Shown in pieces: positions 26,461 through 34,801 of a DNA stretch of 64,000 bases. The DNA comes from Winogradskya consettensis (GTDB lineage Bacteria; Actinomycetota; Actinomycetes; Mycobacteriales; Micromonosporaceae). The stretch covers positions 62,001-126,000 of the forward strand of contig NZ_BOQP01000021.1 in assembly GCF_018332715.1 (NCBI RefSeq). Reading direction: 5' to 3'. Under the pieces are notes generated by a model that saw only the letters and a list, made by a program, of their open reading frames with translations, ran no database searches and was not told the origin of the DNA. Each line of letters opens with the position of its first letter. Within the stretch, counting starts at the first letter, position 1. The translations under genes and the position numbers were made by a program.

Positions 26461-27216
26461 TCAGCCGTCGATCGCGGCAAGACCGTCCGGGCTCAGCGTG
26501 TACGCCGCCGCGTCGAGCGCCGGATCGCCGGCCAGCCGGGCGACTGCCCCGGCAACCCGCTCCCGGGTCAGGACCGGGCCGAGGTTGCCGAGGAATTCCC
26601 CGAGCTCGACACCCTGCCGTTCGGCGTATCCGGCCAGGGCGGCATCGCTCAGCGCGGTGCCCGGGGTGAGCGACGGCAGGAGAGCCGAGAATCGGATGCC
26701 GAGCCCTGCCCGCTGCGACTCCTGCGCCGCATAACCGGTGAGGAAACGGATGGCGGCCTTCGCCCCCGCGTACCCGCCGCTGATCGGGGAGCCACCCAGC
26801 GCGGCACCGCTGGACATCGCGACGACCACGCTGCCCGGGCGCAACGGCCGCAGCAACGCCTCGCGCGTCCAGTGGAACACGTGCTGGACGTCCACCTCCC
26901 ACGTCCGGCTGAAGGTCTGCCAGGTGTGCAGGTGGATCGGGCGGGACAACGGGCTCGCCCCGGCATTGAGGACGAGGACATCCGGGCGGTACGCGTCGAT
27001 GAGCTGGCCGGCCACCGTCGGATCCGTGACGTCAGCGCACACCGCGACGAACTCGCCGCCCAGTTCCGCGCGCAGCTCGTCGAGCCGGTCCTTGGTGCGG
27101 GCCACCCCGATCACCCGGGCGCCGGCCCCGGCCAGCACCGTCGACGTGGCACGGCCGAAGCCCCGGCTCGCGCCGGTCACGAGGGCGGTCCTGCCGGAGA
27201 GATCGTGCTCGGTCAT
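26461..27216 (-). CDS. SDR-family oxidoreductase
   Basis: 251-aa short-chain dehydrogenase. The cofactor loop is TGASRGFGRA, followed by CADVTD and LNAGASP. Catalytic Ser is in AMSSGAALGG and Tyr-Lys in YAGAKAA. The tail (LARLAGDPALDAAAYTL) is usual for actinobacterial SDRs. ATG 27216 has an AGGAGG site. It lies 38 bases downstream of the sigma factor on the same strand, so the two are probably cotranscribed; ECF sigma factors with a SnoaL tail are often next to small oxidoreductases. Confidence 0.92.
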   Translation of the reverse strand: MTEHDLSGRTALVTGASRGFGRATSTVLAGAGARVIGVARTKDRLDELRAELGGEFVAVCADVTDPTVAGQLIDAYRPDVLVLNAGASPLSRPIHLHTWQTFSRTWEVDVQHVFHWTREALLRPLRPGSVVVAMSSGAALGGSPISGGYAGAKAAIRFLTGYAAQESQRAGLGIRFSALLPSLTPGTALSDAALAGYAERQGVELGEFLGNLGPVLTRERVAGAVARLAGDPALDAAAYTLSPDGLAAIDG

Positions 27217-27254
27217 CGTGAACCTCCTGGTTCGCGGTGGCGGGCGCCACCGGT

Positions 27255-28187
27255 TCACCGATACCGATCCACCCCGGCCCCGGAAATCATCGGTGCGGCC
27301 CCGAACAACGCGAACAGGCCGGGATCGAGAAAGAAATAGAGGTGATCGACGCCGGCGAGGTGGACGGCGTGCGCCTCACGATCGACGTAGACGGCGAACG
27401 CCCGCTGCCCGTTGGCCACGACGGGAACCATGTCGACCCGGCCGGGCCGGTCCAGGATCCGCGCGCCGAGAAAGGCCAGCACGGTGTCGCGCCCCCGGAA
27501 CCACGTCTCGTACGGCGGCATCTCCAGCGTGACGTCCTCGAGCAGAATTTTCTCCAGCGCGGCCAGATCGGCGTTGCGGAAGGCGTCCACGTACCGGTCC
27601 AGCAGAGCCTGGTCCACGTGCCCACCCTCCACGTCGCCGGGGGCGGCCCGCAGCGCGGCGAGCTGAGCCCGCGCCCGCTGCGATGCGCTGTTCACCGCCG
27701 CTGTGGTGGTCTCCAGCACACCCGCCACTTCAGCCGCGGTCATCCCCACGACGTCGCGAAGCAGCAGAGCCGCGCGCTGCCGGGCCGGCAGATAATGCAG
27801 GGCCGCCACCATGGCGAGCCGCACCTGGTCCCGGCCGGCGACAACATCGGCCGGGTCGGTGGGCAGCGGCTGCAACCAGCCTGCCCGACGGTCACCGGCG
27901 CCGACCGGATGCCACGGATCCTCGGCCGCCGCGGAAAGATCCGACGGCAGAGCCCGGCGCCCCGACTGCTGCAAAGCCCGCAGGCAGGCATTGGTCGCGA
28001 TCCGGTAGAGCCACACCCGCACCGACGAACGGCCCTCGAACCTGTCGTACGCCCGCCACGCCCGCAGGAACGTCTCCTGCACCTGATCCTCGGCGTCCTG
28101 CGCCGACCCCAGCATCCGATAGCAGTGCACGAACAACTCCCGCCGCAGCGGCTCCGCGACCCCGGAGAACTCCGGCCGATCCCGCAT
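27255..28187 (-). CDS. ECF sigma factor with C-terminal SnoaL-like domain
   Basis: 310-aa sigma-70 family member. Region 2 is LRRELFVHCYRMLGSAQDAEDQVQETFLRAWRAYDRF (residues ~14-50). Region 4 is YLPARQRAALLLRDVVGMTAAEVAGVLETTTAAVNSASQRA (~150-190), both split here only by description. The remaining ~110 residues (LLDRYVDAFRNADLAALEK, then MPPYETWFRGRDTVLAFL) form a SnoaL/NTF2-like fold known to tune activity in such sigma factors. No anti-sigma factor is adjacent, as expected for this class. ATG 28187 was chosen by fit to region 2. Confidence 0.92.
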   Translation of the reverse strand: MRDRPEFSGVAEPLRRELFVHCYRMLGSAQDAEDQVQETFLRAWRAYDRFEGRSSVRVWLYRIATNACLRALQQSGRRALPSDLSAAAEDPWHPVGAGDRRAGWLQPLPTDPADVVAGRDQVRLAMVAALHYLPARQRAALLLRDVVGMTAAEVAGVLETTTAAVNSASQRARAQLAALRAAPGDVEGGHVDQALLDRYVDAFRNADLAALEKILLEDVTLEMPPYETWFRGRDTVLAFLGARILDRPGRVDMVPVVANGQRAFAVYVDREAHAVHLAGVDHLYFFLDPGLFALFGAAPMISGAGVDRYR

Positions 28188-28291
28188 GTCCCACCCCCTA
28201 CCAGGATCAGATACCGCCGGACCCCCGAACTCATCGCCGCGACCGAAAGTTTGCACACCCGCCGCACACTTCGGCGCAGGAGGTGATCCAC

Positions 28292-28444
28292 ATGGTCACG
28301 ATGCTCGTTGTCCTGGCGCTGACGCTGGTGGTGCTCGTCGCTGTCGTGGTCTGCCGCGGCAGCACGGGAGGACGCCCCGCCGCGCACCCTGGCGTGCCCT
28401 CACACCCTGGCGTTCACGACTACAAGGAGAACCGTAGCGACTAG
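28292..28444 (+). CDS. Small single-pass membrane protein (50 aa)
   Basis: A 50-codon gene with an exceptionally strong ribosome site: AGGAGGTGATCC lies 2 bases before ATG 28292 and matches the 16S 3' end over its whole length. The product has one hydrophobic helix (VTMLVVLALTLVVLVAVVVC, residues ~2-21) and a short Gly/Pro/His tail with a repeated PGV motif. It starts about 100 bases from the divergent sigma factor, so the two may share a promoter region. It overlaps the OsmC stop by 4 bases. No family recognised. Confidence 0.65.
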   Translation: MVTMLVVLALTLVVLVAVVVCRGSTGGRPAAHPGVPSHPGVHDYKENRSD

Positions 28445-28848
28445 GCGCCCGCGACGACGAGGCGTACGGCCGTGCCGTGGCGCAGGGAGTTGGGGATCTC
28501 GGCGATCGTGTCGACGTGGGCGACGAGTTCGGCCAGGCGCTCGGCGGGGGCGTCGCCGGCCACGTCGACCTCGTAGACGATCTCGGTAGAGACCGCCGGG
28601 GAGCCGGTGAAGTCGCCGCGCGCGGTCACCTGGACGCGGGTCAGCGCGATGCCGGCCGCGTCGGCCTCGCGGAACAGGTCGTTGGAGACACACCCGGCGA
28701 CGGCCAGATAGAGCAGCTGACCGCCGTTGAAGCCGAGCCCGCCACCGCCGGCCGCCACGGTCCGGTCGACGACCGGGGTGAAGGCACCGGCCGCGGCGAC
28801 GGCGGTGGAGCTGCCCTGCAGCGACGTCGTACGCACCTCGAAGTTCAT
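28441..28848 (-). CDS. OsmC/Ohr-family protein
   Basis: 135-aa OsmC-fold protein, a thiol-dependent peroxide reductase family. The N-terminus FEVRTTSLQGSSTAVAAAG fits, and the helix GGQLLYLAVAGCVSNDLFREA carries the single conserved Cys. A second redox Cys is not seen, so it may belong to the one-Cys branch rather than true Ohr. The ATG at 28848 is preferred to a TTG 12 bases earlier. It faces the membrane protein gene at 28887, with 38 bases between. Confidence 0.88.
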   Translation of the reverse strand: MNFEVRTTSLQGSSTAVAAAGAFTPVVDRTVAAGGGGLGFNGGQLLYLAVAGCVSNDLFREADAAGIALTRVQVTARGDFTGSPAVSTEIVYEVDVAGDAPAERLAELVAHVDTIAEIPNSLRHGTAVRLVVAGA

Positions 28849-28886
28849 GGGGCCAGTCAAACACGGGCGGGTTGCGGGGCTCCGCC

Positions 28887-29516
28887 ATGATCGCCGTCAT
28901 GGAGCTGGTGGCCGTCGTTCTGGTGGTGTGGCTCGTGATCGCCCGCAGCGGCCGGGTCCGGTGGCCGGTCGCCGCGGCGCTCGTCCTGGTGGGCGGCGCC
29001 GCGTGGCTGGGGGTCCGGGCGTTCCCGCTCGGCACGGCGGAGATCAACCTGGGCAGCCTGGTGCTCGCCGTCGTCCTGGTCGCCGCCGGCCGGGAGGTCG
29101 AACGTCGCACCCTGGGGCCGGGCCCGCGGTTGCGGGTCGTCTGGCCGTTCCGGTTGCTCGCCACGGCGAGTCTGCTGCTGGTCTGCTGTGCGAGCTCGGA
29201 TTGGATCAGGCCGGCTCCGTTCTTCCCCGGCAGCGATGTGGTGCTTCCCCTCCCCTCCGGCCTGCACGCCACTGTCGAGCCCCACGACGGCACCGACTGC
29301 GGCACCGGCGTCTGCACCGCCCACCTCACCGTCGCCGGCCGCCCCGGCCAGTCCCCGGCCGACCTGCAGGCGGAGCTCCGGGTGCACGCCCGCACCCGCG
29401 GCTGGACCAGCGACTGCCGCCCCGCCGGCTGGATCCTCACCAGGGGCCAGGAATGCCTCTCCATCGACGTCACCCCCACCGGCGCACAGATCACCCTGGA
29501 AGGCTCCCGGAACTAA
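28887..29516 (+). CDS. Membrane protein with extracytoplasmic Cys-rich tail
   Basis: 209-aa protein of unknown function. Three hydrophobic segments (residues ~5-20, 27-44, 55-70) and a fourth around 90-105 are followed by a soluble region of ~100 residues. That region contains four Cys, including GTDCGTGVC and two later ones, which could form disulphides outside the membrane. ATG 28887 is the most likely start; an ATG at 28899 is possible. The stop overlaps the convergent DUF1023 gene by 4 bases. No domain recognised. Confidence 0.78.
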   Translation: MIAVMELVAVVLVVWLVIARSGRVRWPVAAALVLVGGAAWLGVRAFPLGTAEINLGSLVLAVVLVAAGREVERRTLGPGPRLRVVWPFRLLATASLLLVCCASSDWIRPAPFFPGSDVVLPLPSGLHATVEPHDGTDCGTGVCTAHLTVAGRPGQSPADLQAELRVHARTRGWTSDCRPAGWILTRGQECLSIDVTPTGAQITLEGSRN

Positions 29517-31159
29517 CGAGGCCAGTCCGGTGGTGCTTGGCCGTGGTCGAGGTCGACGGCGGAGTAGGCGCCGGACACGATCGCGGCCTGGTTGCGGAGG
29601 CTGTCGCTGCCGGGGTCCCAGTAGCGCAGGTGGAAGAAGGTGTCGGCGTCGTATTCGTTCGCGCCGAACGCCGGGGCCTGTGGGCTGGGGCCGTGCACCC
29701 CGTCGTACAGGGCGGCGAGGAAGGTGCCGGCGATCGGGACCATGACCGGGCCGCCCGTGGTCGACACCGGGTCGGTGGGGGAGGAACCGATCCAGACGTG
29801 GCGGGGATCGGACGTCAGGGCCGTGGCCCGGTCGGTGTGTACGCCGGGGCTGCCCTGGGTCACGATGTCGTCGACCGGCAGCTGCCCGGTGAGCGCGGCC
29901 TCCCCGACCACGGTCGAGCCGTAGGAGTGACCCATCGCGACGAGGTGCCCCGGTTCGCCGTCGTGGGTGGCCCGCAGGCCCTGCATGAACGCGGCGTACG
30001 GAGCCGCCCCGGCCCGTGACCGGTCGCTTCCGGCAACCGACAGGACCTCCGGCGCGTCGTAGCCCAGCCAGTACACGGTGGCGACGCTCTCGCCGGCCCG
30101 TGATGCTTCGCGCTGGAGCTGGACCATCCGCTCGACGTTGCCCCGGGTGTTGCCGATCGTGGTGCCCAGCCCCGGCACCCAGACCGCGGTGTGTGTCGCG
30201 GCGTCGGGGTCCCCCACGGCGATGACCGTCCGCCCGTCACCCGCTGAGTCGACGCCGAGGAGCAGCCCCTGCGCACCTGCCCGCTCCAGGCCCCGTCGCA
30301 CGGCGGCGAGCCCGTCGAGCTCCTCGCCGATCACCCGGAGCCGCCGCCACAACTCGTAGTCCTCCCCCGACCGCGGCGTGACGTGTGGCAACCGGTTGCG
30401 GACGGCGTCCTGCGCGACGGCGAGGTCGGCGAGGCGGCGGGACAGCCAGCGTCGGTTGGCGGCGTCGCGGTCGCGGCAGGGCACCCCGTCGAGCCCGCCG
30501 ACGAGCTGCGGGAAGTCACGGATCGCCTGTTCCTGCCGCTCCGGGCTCAGCCCGAGCCACCACAGGTTCACCTCGGCGGGCGGGCGGCCCTGCCGGGCTC
30601 GCACCTGATCCTCGGTGACAGCCACGGCCGGAGCGGACCCGAAGCCGTTCCGCCGATCGGGCAGCCCGGCGGTGATGGCCGCCGAGGTGCGCGCGTCGCT
30701 CTCCGCCGCCCGGTCGACGATCCCCTGCAACTGTTGAACGTAGCCGTCCATCCGCTGGTGCATGCACGACAACGCGGACGCCCGTTCATAAACACCCTCC
30801 GCGGCAACCACGACGCCCGAGGACAGGTCGACGCGATAGCCACCCACTTTCGCCTCCGCGGAGAGGGCGGTCGCCGTGTCCTGGAGAGCCCGGATGGTCG
30901 CGGCATGGTCGCGCAACGCCCGCGCGACCGCCCGGCAGGGCAGAACGGCGTTCGACGCCTCCGCGCGCAGCAGGGTGGCTTCCCGGGATGCGGCCTCCGC
31001 CGCGGCGCCGGCGGGCCACACGGTGCCGAGATCGCGTGTGGCGCCGATCAGCGACCCCGTGGCGTCGTCAAGGGCACCCGCCATCGCCTCCCAGGCATAC
31101 GCCTCGGCGTCGATCCGGCCCGGGTCGGTGCCCATCACCACGTCCAGCGTGATGGTCAT
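29513..31159 (-). CDS. DUF1023 alpha/beta-hydrolase
   Basis: 548-aa protein. The N-terminal ~220 residues are helical and Ala/Arg-rich, like a WXG100-type coil. The C-terminal half is the DUF1023 alpha/beta hydrolase: AVWVPGLGTTIGN, then YWLGYDAPE, the nucleophile Ser in VAMGHSYGSTVVGEAA, the Asp near VSTTGGP and His in ATFFHLRY-like sequence at the end. These actinobacterial proteins often follow a small WXG100-like gene, as here: the ATG overlaps its stop by 4 bases. They are proposed to be linked to type VII secretion or cell-surface lipid hydrolysis, but function is not established. Confidence 0.88.
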   Translation of the reverse strand: MTITLDVVMGTDPGRIDAEAYAWEAMAGALDDATGSLIGATRDLGTVWPAGAAAEAASREATLLRAEASNAVLPCRAVARALRDHAATIRALQDTATALSAEAKVGGYRVDLSSGVVVAAEGVYERASALSCMHQRMDGYVQQLQGIVDRAAESDARTSAAITAGLPDRRNGFGSAPAVAVTEDQVRARQGRPPAEVNLWWLGLSPERQEQAIRDFPQLVGGLDGVPCRDRDAANRRWLSRRLADLAVAQDAVRNRLPHVTPRSGEDYELWRRLRVIGEELDGLAAVRRGLERAGAQGLLLGVDSAGDGRTVIAVGDPDAATHTAVWVPGLGTTIGNTRGNVERMVQLQREASRAGESVATVYWLGYDAPEVLSVAGSDRSRAGAAPYAAFMQGLRATHDGEPGHLVAMGHSYGSTVVGEAALTGQLPVDDIVTQGSPGVHTDRATALTSDPRHVWIGSSPTDPVSTTGGPVMVPIAGTFLAALYDGVHGPSPQAPAFGANEYDADTFFHLRYWDPGSDSLRNQAAIVSGAYSAVDLDHGQAPPDWPR

Positions 31160-31455
31160 CGGGTCACCCCGGCGGCGGTGAGCCGGTCGGCGGATCGCAG
31201 GTCGGCGGCGCGGTAGGCAGCGGCCGTGGCCGACATGGCAGCGCCGAGCCGCCGGACCTGATCGGCGAGCTGCTCCAGAAAGCCGCTCCACACCCGCTCG
31301 GCATCACTCAGAGTGACACCGGACGGCCACGCGGACATCCTGTCACCAGCCGGGATCACACTGTGCACAGTGTCGAACACGGACGCTACTGCCTGGATGT
31401 ACGTTCCCATTGTGGCCAGTGCCGCAACGTCGGCCTCGCTGCCGGAAGCTGTCAT
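31156..31455 (-). CDS. Small helical WXG100/EspC-like protein
   Basis: 99-aa protein, nearly all helical, with VHSVIPAGDRMSAWPSG in the middle and heptad-like Ala/Leu spacing on both sides. A W-x-G motif is seen as W-P-S-G, not the canonical WXG, so membership is tentative. ATG 31455 is preferred over 31473 because GGGGGA lies about 9 bases upstream. It is cotranscribed with the DUF1023 gene (ATGA overlap). No ESX secretion genes are in the window. Confidence 0.78.
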   Translation of the reverse strand: MTASGSEADVAALATMGTYIQAVASVFDTVHSVIPAGDRMSAWPSGVTLSDAERVWSGFLEQLADQVRRLGAAMSATAAAYRAADLRSADRLTAAGVTR

Positions 31456-31575
31456 GATTCGCCGTTCCCCCATGGATTTCCATCACCGACAGTCACGCTA
31501 CAGCGATCGTCGATGGAGGTTCGACCCGCTCCGGCGTGGCGACCCGGTCAGGAACCCGATAGGTGACGCGGGCCG

Positions 31576-32307
31576 TTAGCTCTCGTAGGAACCGGGCGGG
31601 CCCTGATAGAGGGAGCCGTCGACGTACGGCCAGGCGTTCGCTTCGCAGCCGTGCAGGCCGAGGGTCTGCTGGAGCATCACCGGGGCCGGCTCACCCTCGC
31701 CGGGACAGCGTTCGTGACCATGGCCCAGCCGGTGGCCGACCTCGTGGTTGACCATGTACTGGCGGTACACCGCGAGGGTGGCGCCGTAGTGCGGGACGCC
31801 CTCGACCCAGCGTTCGACGTTGAGGATCACCTTGTCGCCGTTGCGGCAGGAGGTGTAGCCGTCGGGGACGTCGCCGCACATCGCGTCGCGGGTGTCGGGC
31901 GTGACCAGGTAGATCGTGAAGTCGTAGGCCTGCCCCGGCCCGACCCGGCGCAGCTGGCGGCGACCACCCGCGGTCCAGCCGCGCCGGTCGCCGAGGGTGG
32001 TCGTCACCGCCTTCGCGAAGCTCGCGGCGCTCAGGCCCTCGATGTCGCGCTCCACGGCGACGCGGTACCGCAGGAGCTGACCGGCATGACCGGCGGCGGG
32101 CCCGGTCTGCGCCGCGGCGACCGTCCACCGGCGTGAGCCGTGCGCGGGGTAGGTGATCGGCACAACCACCCGCGGGCGAGCAGAAGGGGACGCGCGCCCG
32201 GAAGGCGGATGCGCGGCAGGCTGGAAGGACGGAGCAGCAACAGGGGTGGGTGCGCAGGCCGCAGTCAGGAACAGCACGAGGACGGCCGGCAGTCTCTGAA
32301 TGATCAT
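31576..32307 (-). CDS. DUF3152 lipoprotein, zinc-protease-like
   Basis: 243-aa surface protein. A lipoprotein signal (VLVLFLTAAC, Cys 18) is followed by a Pro/Ser-rich linker (~20-50). The DUF3152 domain contains RYRVAVERDIEG, FTIYLVTPDTRDAMCG and the metal-site-like VNHEVGHRLGHGHERC, a HExxHxxGxxH-type arrangement with H-E-V-G-H. DUF3152 proteins are widespread in actinobacteria and resemble metallopeptidases, though I know of no confirmed activity. The ATG at 32307 is clear. Confidence 0.9.
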   Translation of the reverse strand: MIIQRLPAVLVLFLTAACAPTPVAAPSFQPAAHPPSGRASPSARPRVVVPITYPAHGSRRWTVAAAQTGPAAGHAGQLLRYRVAVERDIEGLSAASFAKAVTTTLGDRRGWTAGGRRQLRRVGPGQAYDFTIYLVTPDTRDAMCGDVPDGYTSCRNGDKVILNVERWVEGVPHYGATLAVYRQYMVNHEVGHRLGHGHERCPGEGEPAPVMLQQTLGLHGCEANAWPYVDGSLYQGPPGSYES

Positions 32308-32345
32308 CTCGACCCGACAACGTGGCGAGCCGGCGAAAAAGTTGC

Positions 32346-32747
32346 CTAGGCGGCGAACAAATCCAGCGTCGCGACGAGCTGTGAGTGCACCGGCACGGGC
32401 AGTGCGTCCAGGCGGAACCAGGCGAGCTCGTCGAACTTGTGCGGTTCACCGTTGACGACGTCGCCGGGCTCCACCCGTACCGAAAAGATCAGAGCGACCC
32501 AGTGGGAGCCGGGGCGGACGACGTTGCGGACCCCCAGCATGCGGATCTCCCGGGGTAACGCCCGGTATTCCTCGCCGACCTCGCGGGTGACGGCATCCTC
32601 GAAGCTCTCCCCGAACTCGAGGGCACCCGCGCCACAATCCCAGGTGCCCGGCTCGTCACGGGCGCCGGAGGAGCGGCGCGCGAGCAGGATCCGGCCCTGG
32701 CCGTCGTGGCAGACGAAGACGCAGGACACCGCCGGCGCTGTGCTCAT
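32346..32747 (-). CDS. Nudix hydrolase
   Basis: 133-aa Nudix-fold pyrophosphatase. The Nudix box is complete: GALEFGESFEDAVTREVGEEY, with the Glu ligands for Mg2+ in REVGEE (described here in pieces). The N-terminus SCVFVCHDGQGRILLARRSSG is typical. Substrates in this family range from nucleotides to nucleoside sugars, and none can be assigned. It is followed after 38 bases by the DUF3152 gene on the same strand. Confidence 0.92.
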   Translation of the reverse strand: MSTAPAVSCVFVCHDGQGRILLARRSSGARDEPGTWDCGAGALEFGESFEDAVTREVGEEYRALPREIRMLGVRNVVRPGSHWVALIFSVRVEPGDVVNGEPHKFDELAWFRLDALPVPVHSQLVATLDLFAA

Positions 32748-32836
32748 CCCGGCATTCTCTCGGGGTCACGGATCAGGGTCCGCTCCGGGGGTTCACGGGT
32801 GTCTCTCAGGACACAGTGGACGGCAGGCTCTGGCTC

Positions 32837-33991
32837 ATGCGATTACTACGTACCACAATGAGTGCGGTTGTCCTGGCAGCCGGGCTCGCCGTCGCCACGT
32901 CCGCACCCGCGCAGGCCGCGGGAAGCCTCAACACGGCCGCGCAGGCTGGGGGAAGCCTGGATACGGCCGCGCTCGAAGCGTCTCTGGCAGGCCTGCCGGA
33001 TGCCGAGGCCAGTGCCGCCCTGGTCCAGGTCCGGGGGTCCGCCGGCAGCTGGTCGGGTGCGGCAGGCCATGCTTCAGTACGCTCGGAGCGCCCGCCCGCC
33101 GCCGACAGCAGGTTCCGGATCGGCTCGATGACCAAGGTGTTCACCGCCACCGTGGTCCTCCAGCTCGCCGCCGAGGGCAAACTCAGTCTCGACGGCACCG
33201 TCCAGCAGTACGTCCCCGGTTTCCTGCCCGCCTCCTACGCGCCGATCACCGTACGTAACCTGCTGACGTTCACCAGCGGCCTCAACCACGTCTCCGTGCC
33301 GCACAAGACACCCGCGTGGTTCTTCGAGCACCGCTACGACCACTGGGCGCCCGGCAGCCAGATCGACCTGACCCAGGACCTGGCGTTCACACCCGGCGAG
33401 TCCCAGCGGTACGGCAACGTCGACTACATCATGGCGGGGCTCGTCGTCGAGAAGGTCACCGGTCACACGTGGGCCGACGAGGTGAACCGCCGCATCATCC
33501 GCCCGCTGCACCTGAACGGCACGAGCACGCCCGGCGACGACATCCGCATCCCCGGCCCGCACGCCCACGGCTACGAGGTCACGGCGGACGGGCGGCGCGA
33601 CGTCACCCTCGCCAACACGACCCTGCAGTGGTCGGCCGCGTCGATCATCTCCACCGCGGGCGACCTGGACCGGCTGATGGTCGCCCTCTTCTCGGGCCGC
33701 CTGCTGCCCCGGCCCCAGCTCGACGAGATGTTCACCGTCCCCGCCGGGATCACCATGTTCGGCACGGACACCCCGGCGGGCTACTCGGCCGGCCTGCAGC
33801 GTCTCGACCTCGGCGGCACCGTGATCTGGGGCAAGAGCGGCGACCGCCCCGGCTACAACAACGGCATGGGCGCGACCCGGGACCTGTCCCGCCGCATCGT
33901 CTACTCCGTCAACACCCTGAAGATGGGTGGAGACCAGCCGGTCCGGGCGCAGCGCATCATCATGGCCGCGCTGAGTTCCGGCAATCGCTAG
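32837..33991 (+). CDS. Secreted serine hydrolase, beta-lactamase/PBP-like fold
   Basis: 384-aa exported enzyme. The signal peptide (RLLRTTMSAVVLAAGLAVAT) ends near PAQA. The three motifs of the family are present: SMTK (nucleophile Ser and Lys, about residue 95), Y-G-N in RYGNVDYIMAG, and GKSG in VIWGKSGDRPG. It is similar to Streptomyces R61-type D-Ala-D-Ala carboxypeptidases and esterases, but the family includes other hydrolases. ATG 32837 was chosen over an upstream GTG. The stop overlaps the convergent SDR by 4 bases. Confidence 0.92.
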   Translation: MRLLRTTMSAVVLAAGLAVATSAPAQAAGSLNTAAQAGGSLDTAALEASLAGLPDAEASAALVQVRGSAGSWSGAAGHASVRSERPPAADSRFRIGSMTKVFTATVVLQLAAEGKLSLDGTVQQYVPGFLPASYAPITVRNLLTFTSGLNHVSVPHKTPAWFFEHRYDHWAPGSQIDLTQDLAFTPGESQRYGNVDYIMAGLVVEKVTGHTWADEVNRRIIRPLHLNGTSTPGDDIRIPGPHAHGYEVTADGRRDVTLANTTLQWSAASIISTAGDLDRLMVALFSGRLLPRPQLDEMFTVPAGITMFGTDTPAGYSAGLQRLDLGGTVIWGKSGDRPGYNNGMGATRDLSRRIVYSVNTLKMGGDQPVRAQRIIMAALSSGNR

Positions 33992-34749
33992 GTACGCAGG
34001 TACGACGCCCCGTTGACGTCCAGGATCGCACCCGAGGCCCATGCGGACCCGGGGTCGGCGAGGTGCACGACGGCCGCCGCGATCTCCTCGGGCGTCCCCA
34101 CCCGGCCGAACGGGCTCTGACCCCGGACGGCGTCACCACCGTCCCCGGCCAGCTTCGCCGCCTGCCGCTCCGTGGCCACGAACCCGGGAGCGACCGAGGT
34201 GACGGCGATCCCGTGCGGGGCGAGCGCGACGGCCATGGACTGCCCGAACGCGTGCAGAGCCGCCTTGCTCGCCCCGTACGCGGGGAACTCCGGCTCACCC
34301 CGGAAAGCGCCCCGGGAGCCGACGTTCACGATGCTCCCGGGCGCGCCCCGCTCGATGAGGTGCCGGGCCACGCAGTAGGTCACGTCGGCGGCGCCCAGCA
34401 GGTTGACGTCGAGCATGCTGCGCCACGACTGCTGCCAGTCCGCGTACGAGACGTCGGTGATCTCGTGCCGGTTGGCCGGCGCCGGCGCGGTGGCCGCGTT
34501 GTTGACCAGCACATCGACGCCACCCAGCGCCTCCACGGCCGCGGCGACGATCCGCTCGGCATCATCGGGGAGCCCTCCCCCGATCAGCGTGTGCCCTCCG
34601 CCGGCCAGCAACCCGAGCGTCTCCTCCGCCTCGGCCCGCGACGACCCGTAGTGAACAGCCACCCGATCCCCCCGCGCCGCGAACGCACCGGCAACCGCCC
34701 TGCCGATCCCCCGCGACGCCCCGGTCACCAGCACACCTCGTGAACTCAT
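33988..34749 (-). CDS. SDR-family oxidoreductase
   Basis: 253-aa short-chain dehydrogenase. The cofactor loop is TGASRGIGRA, NNAATAP follows, the Ser is in VGSRGAF, and the active site is YGASKAALHAF. The end reads SAWASGAILDVNGASYLRT, typical of the FabG-like group. The ATG at 34749 is clear. It is divergent from the BKACE gene (34802) with about 50 bases between. The substrate is unknown. Confidence 0.92.
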   Translation of the reverse strand: MSSRGVLVTGASRGIGRAVAGAFAARGDRVAVHYGSSRAEAEETLGLLAGGGHTLIGGGLPDDAERIVAAAVEALGGVDVLVNNAATAPAPANRHEITDVSYADWQQSWRSMLDVNLLGAADVTYCVARHLIERGAPGSIVNVGSRGAFRGEPEFPAYGASKAALHAFGQSMAVALAPHGIAVTSVAPGFVATERQAAKLAGDGGDAVRGQSPFGRVGTPEEIAAAVVHLADPGSAWASGAILDVNGASYLRT

Positions 34750-34801
34750 CAGCCCATCCCACCAGATCGATCGTGGCAGAGTGGCGGGGGTGATCAGGCG
34801 G

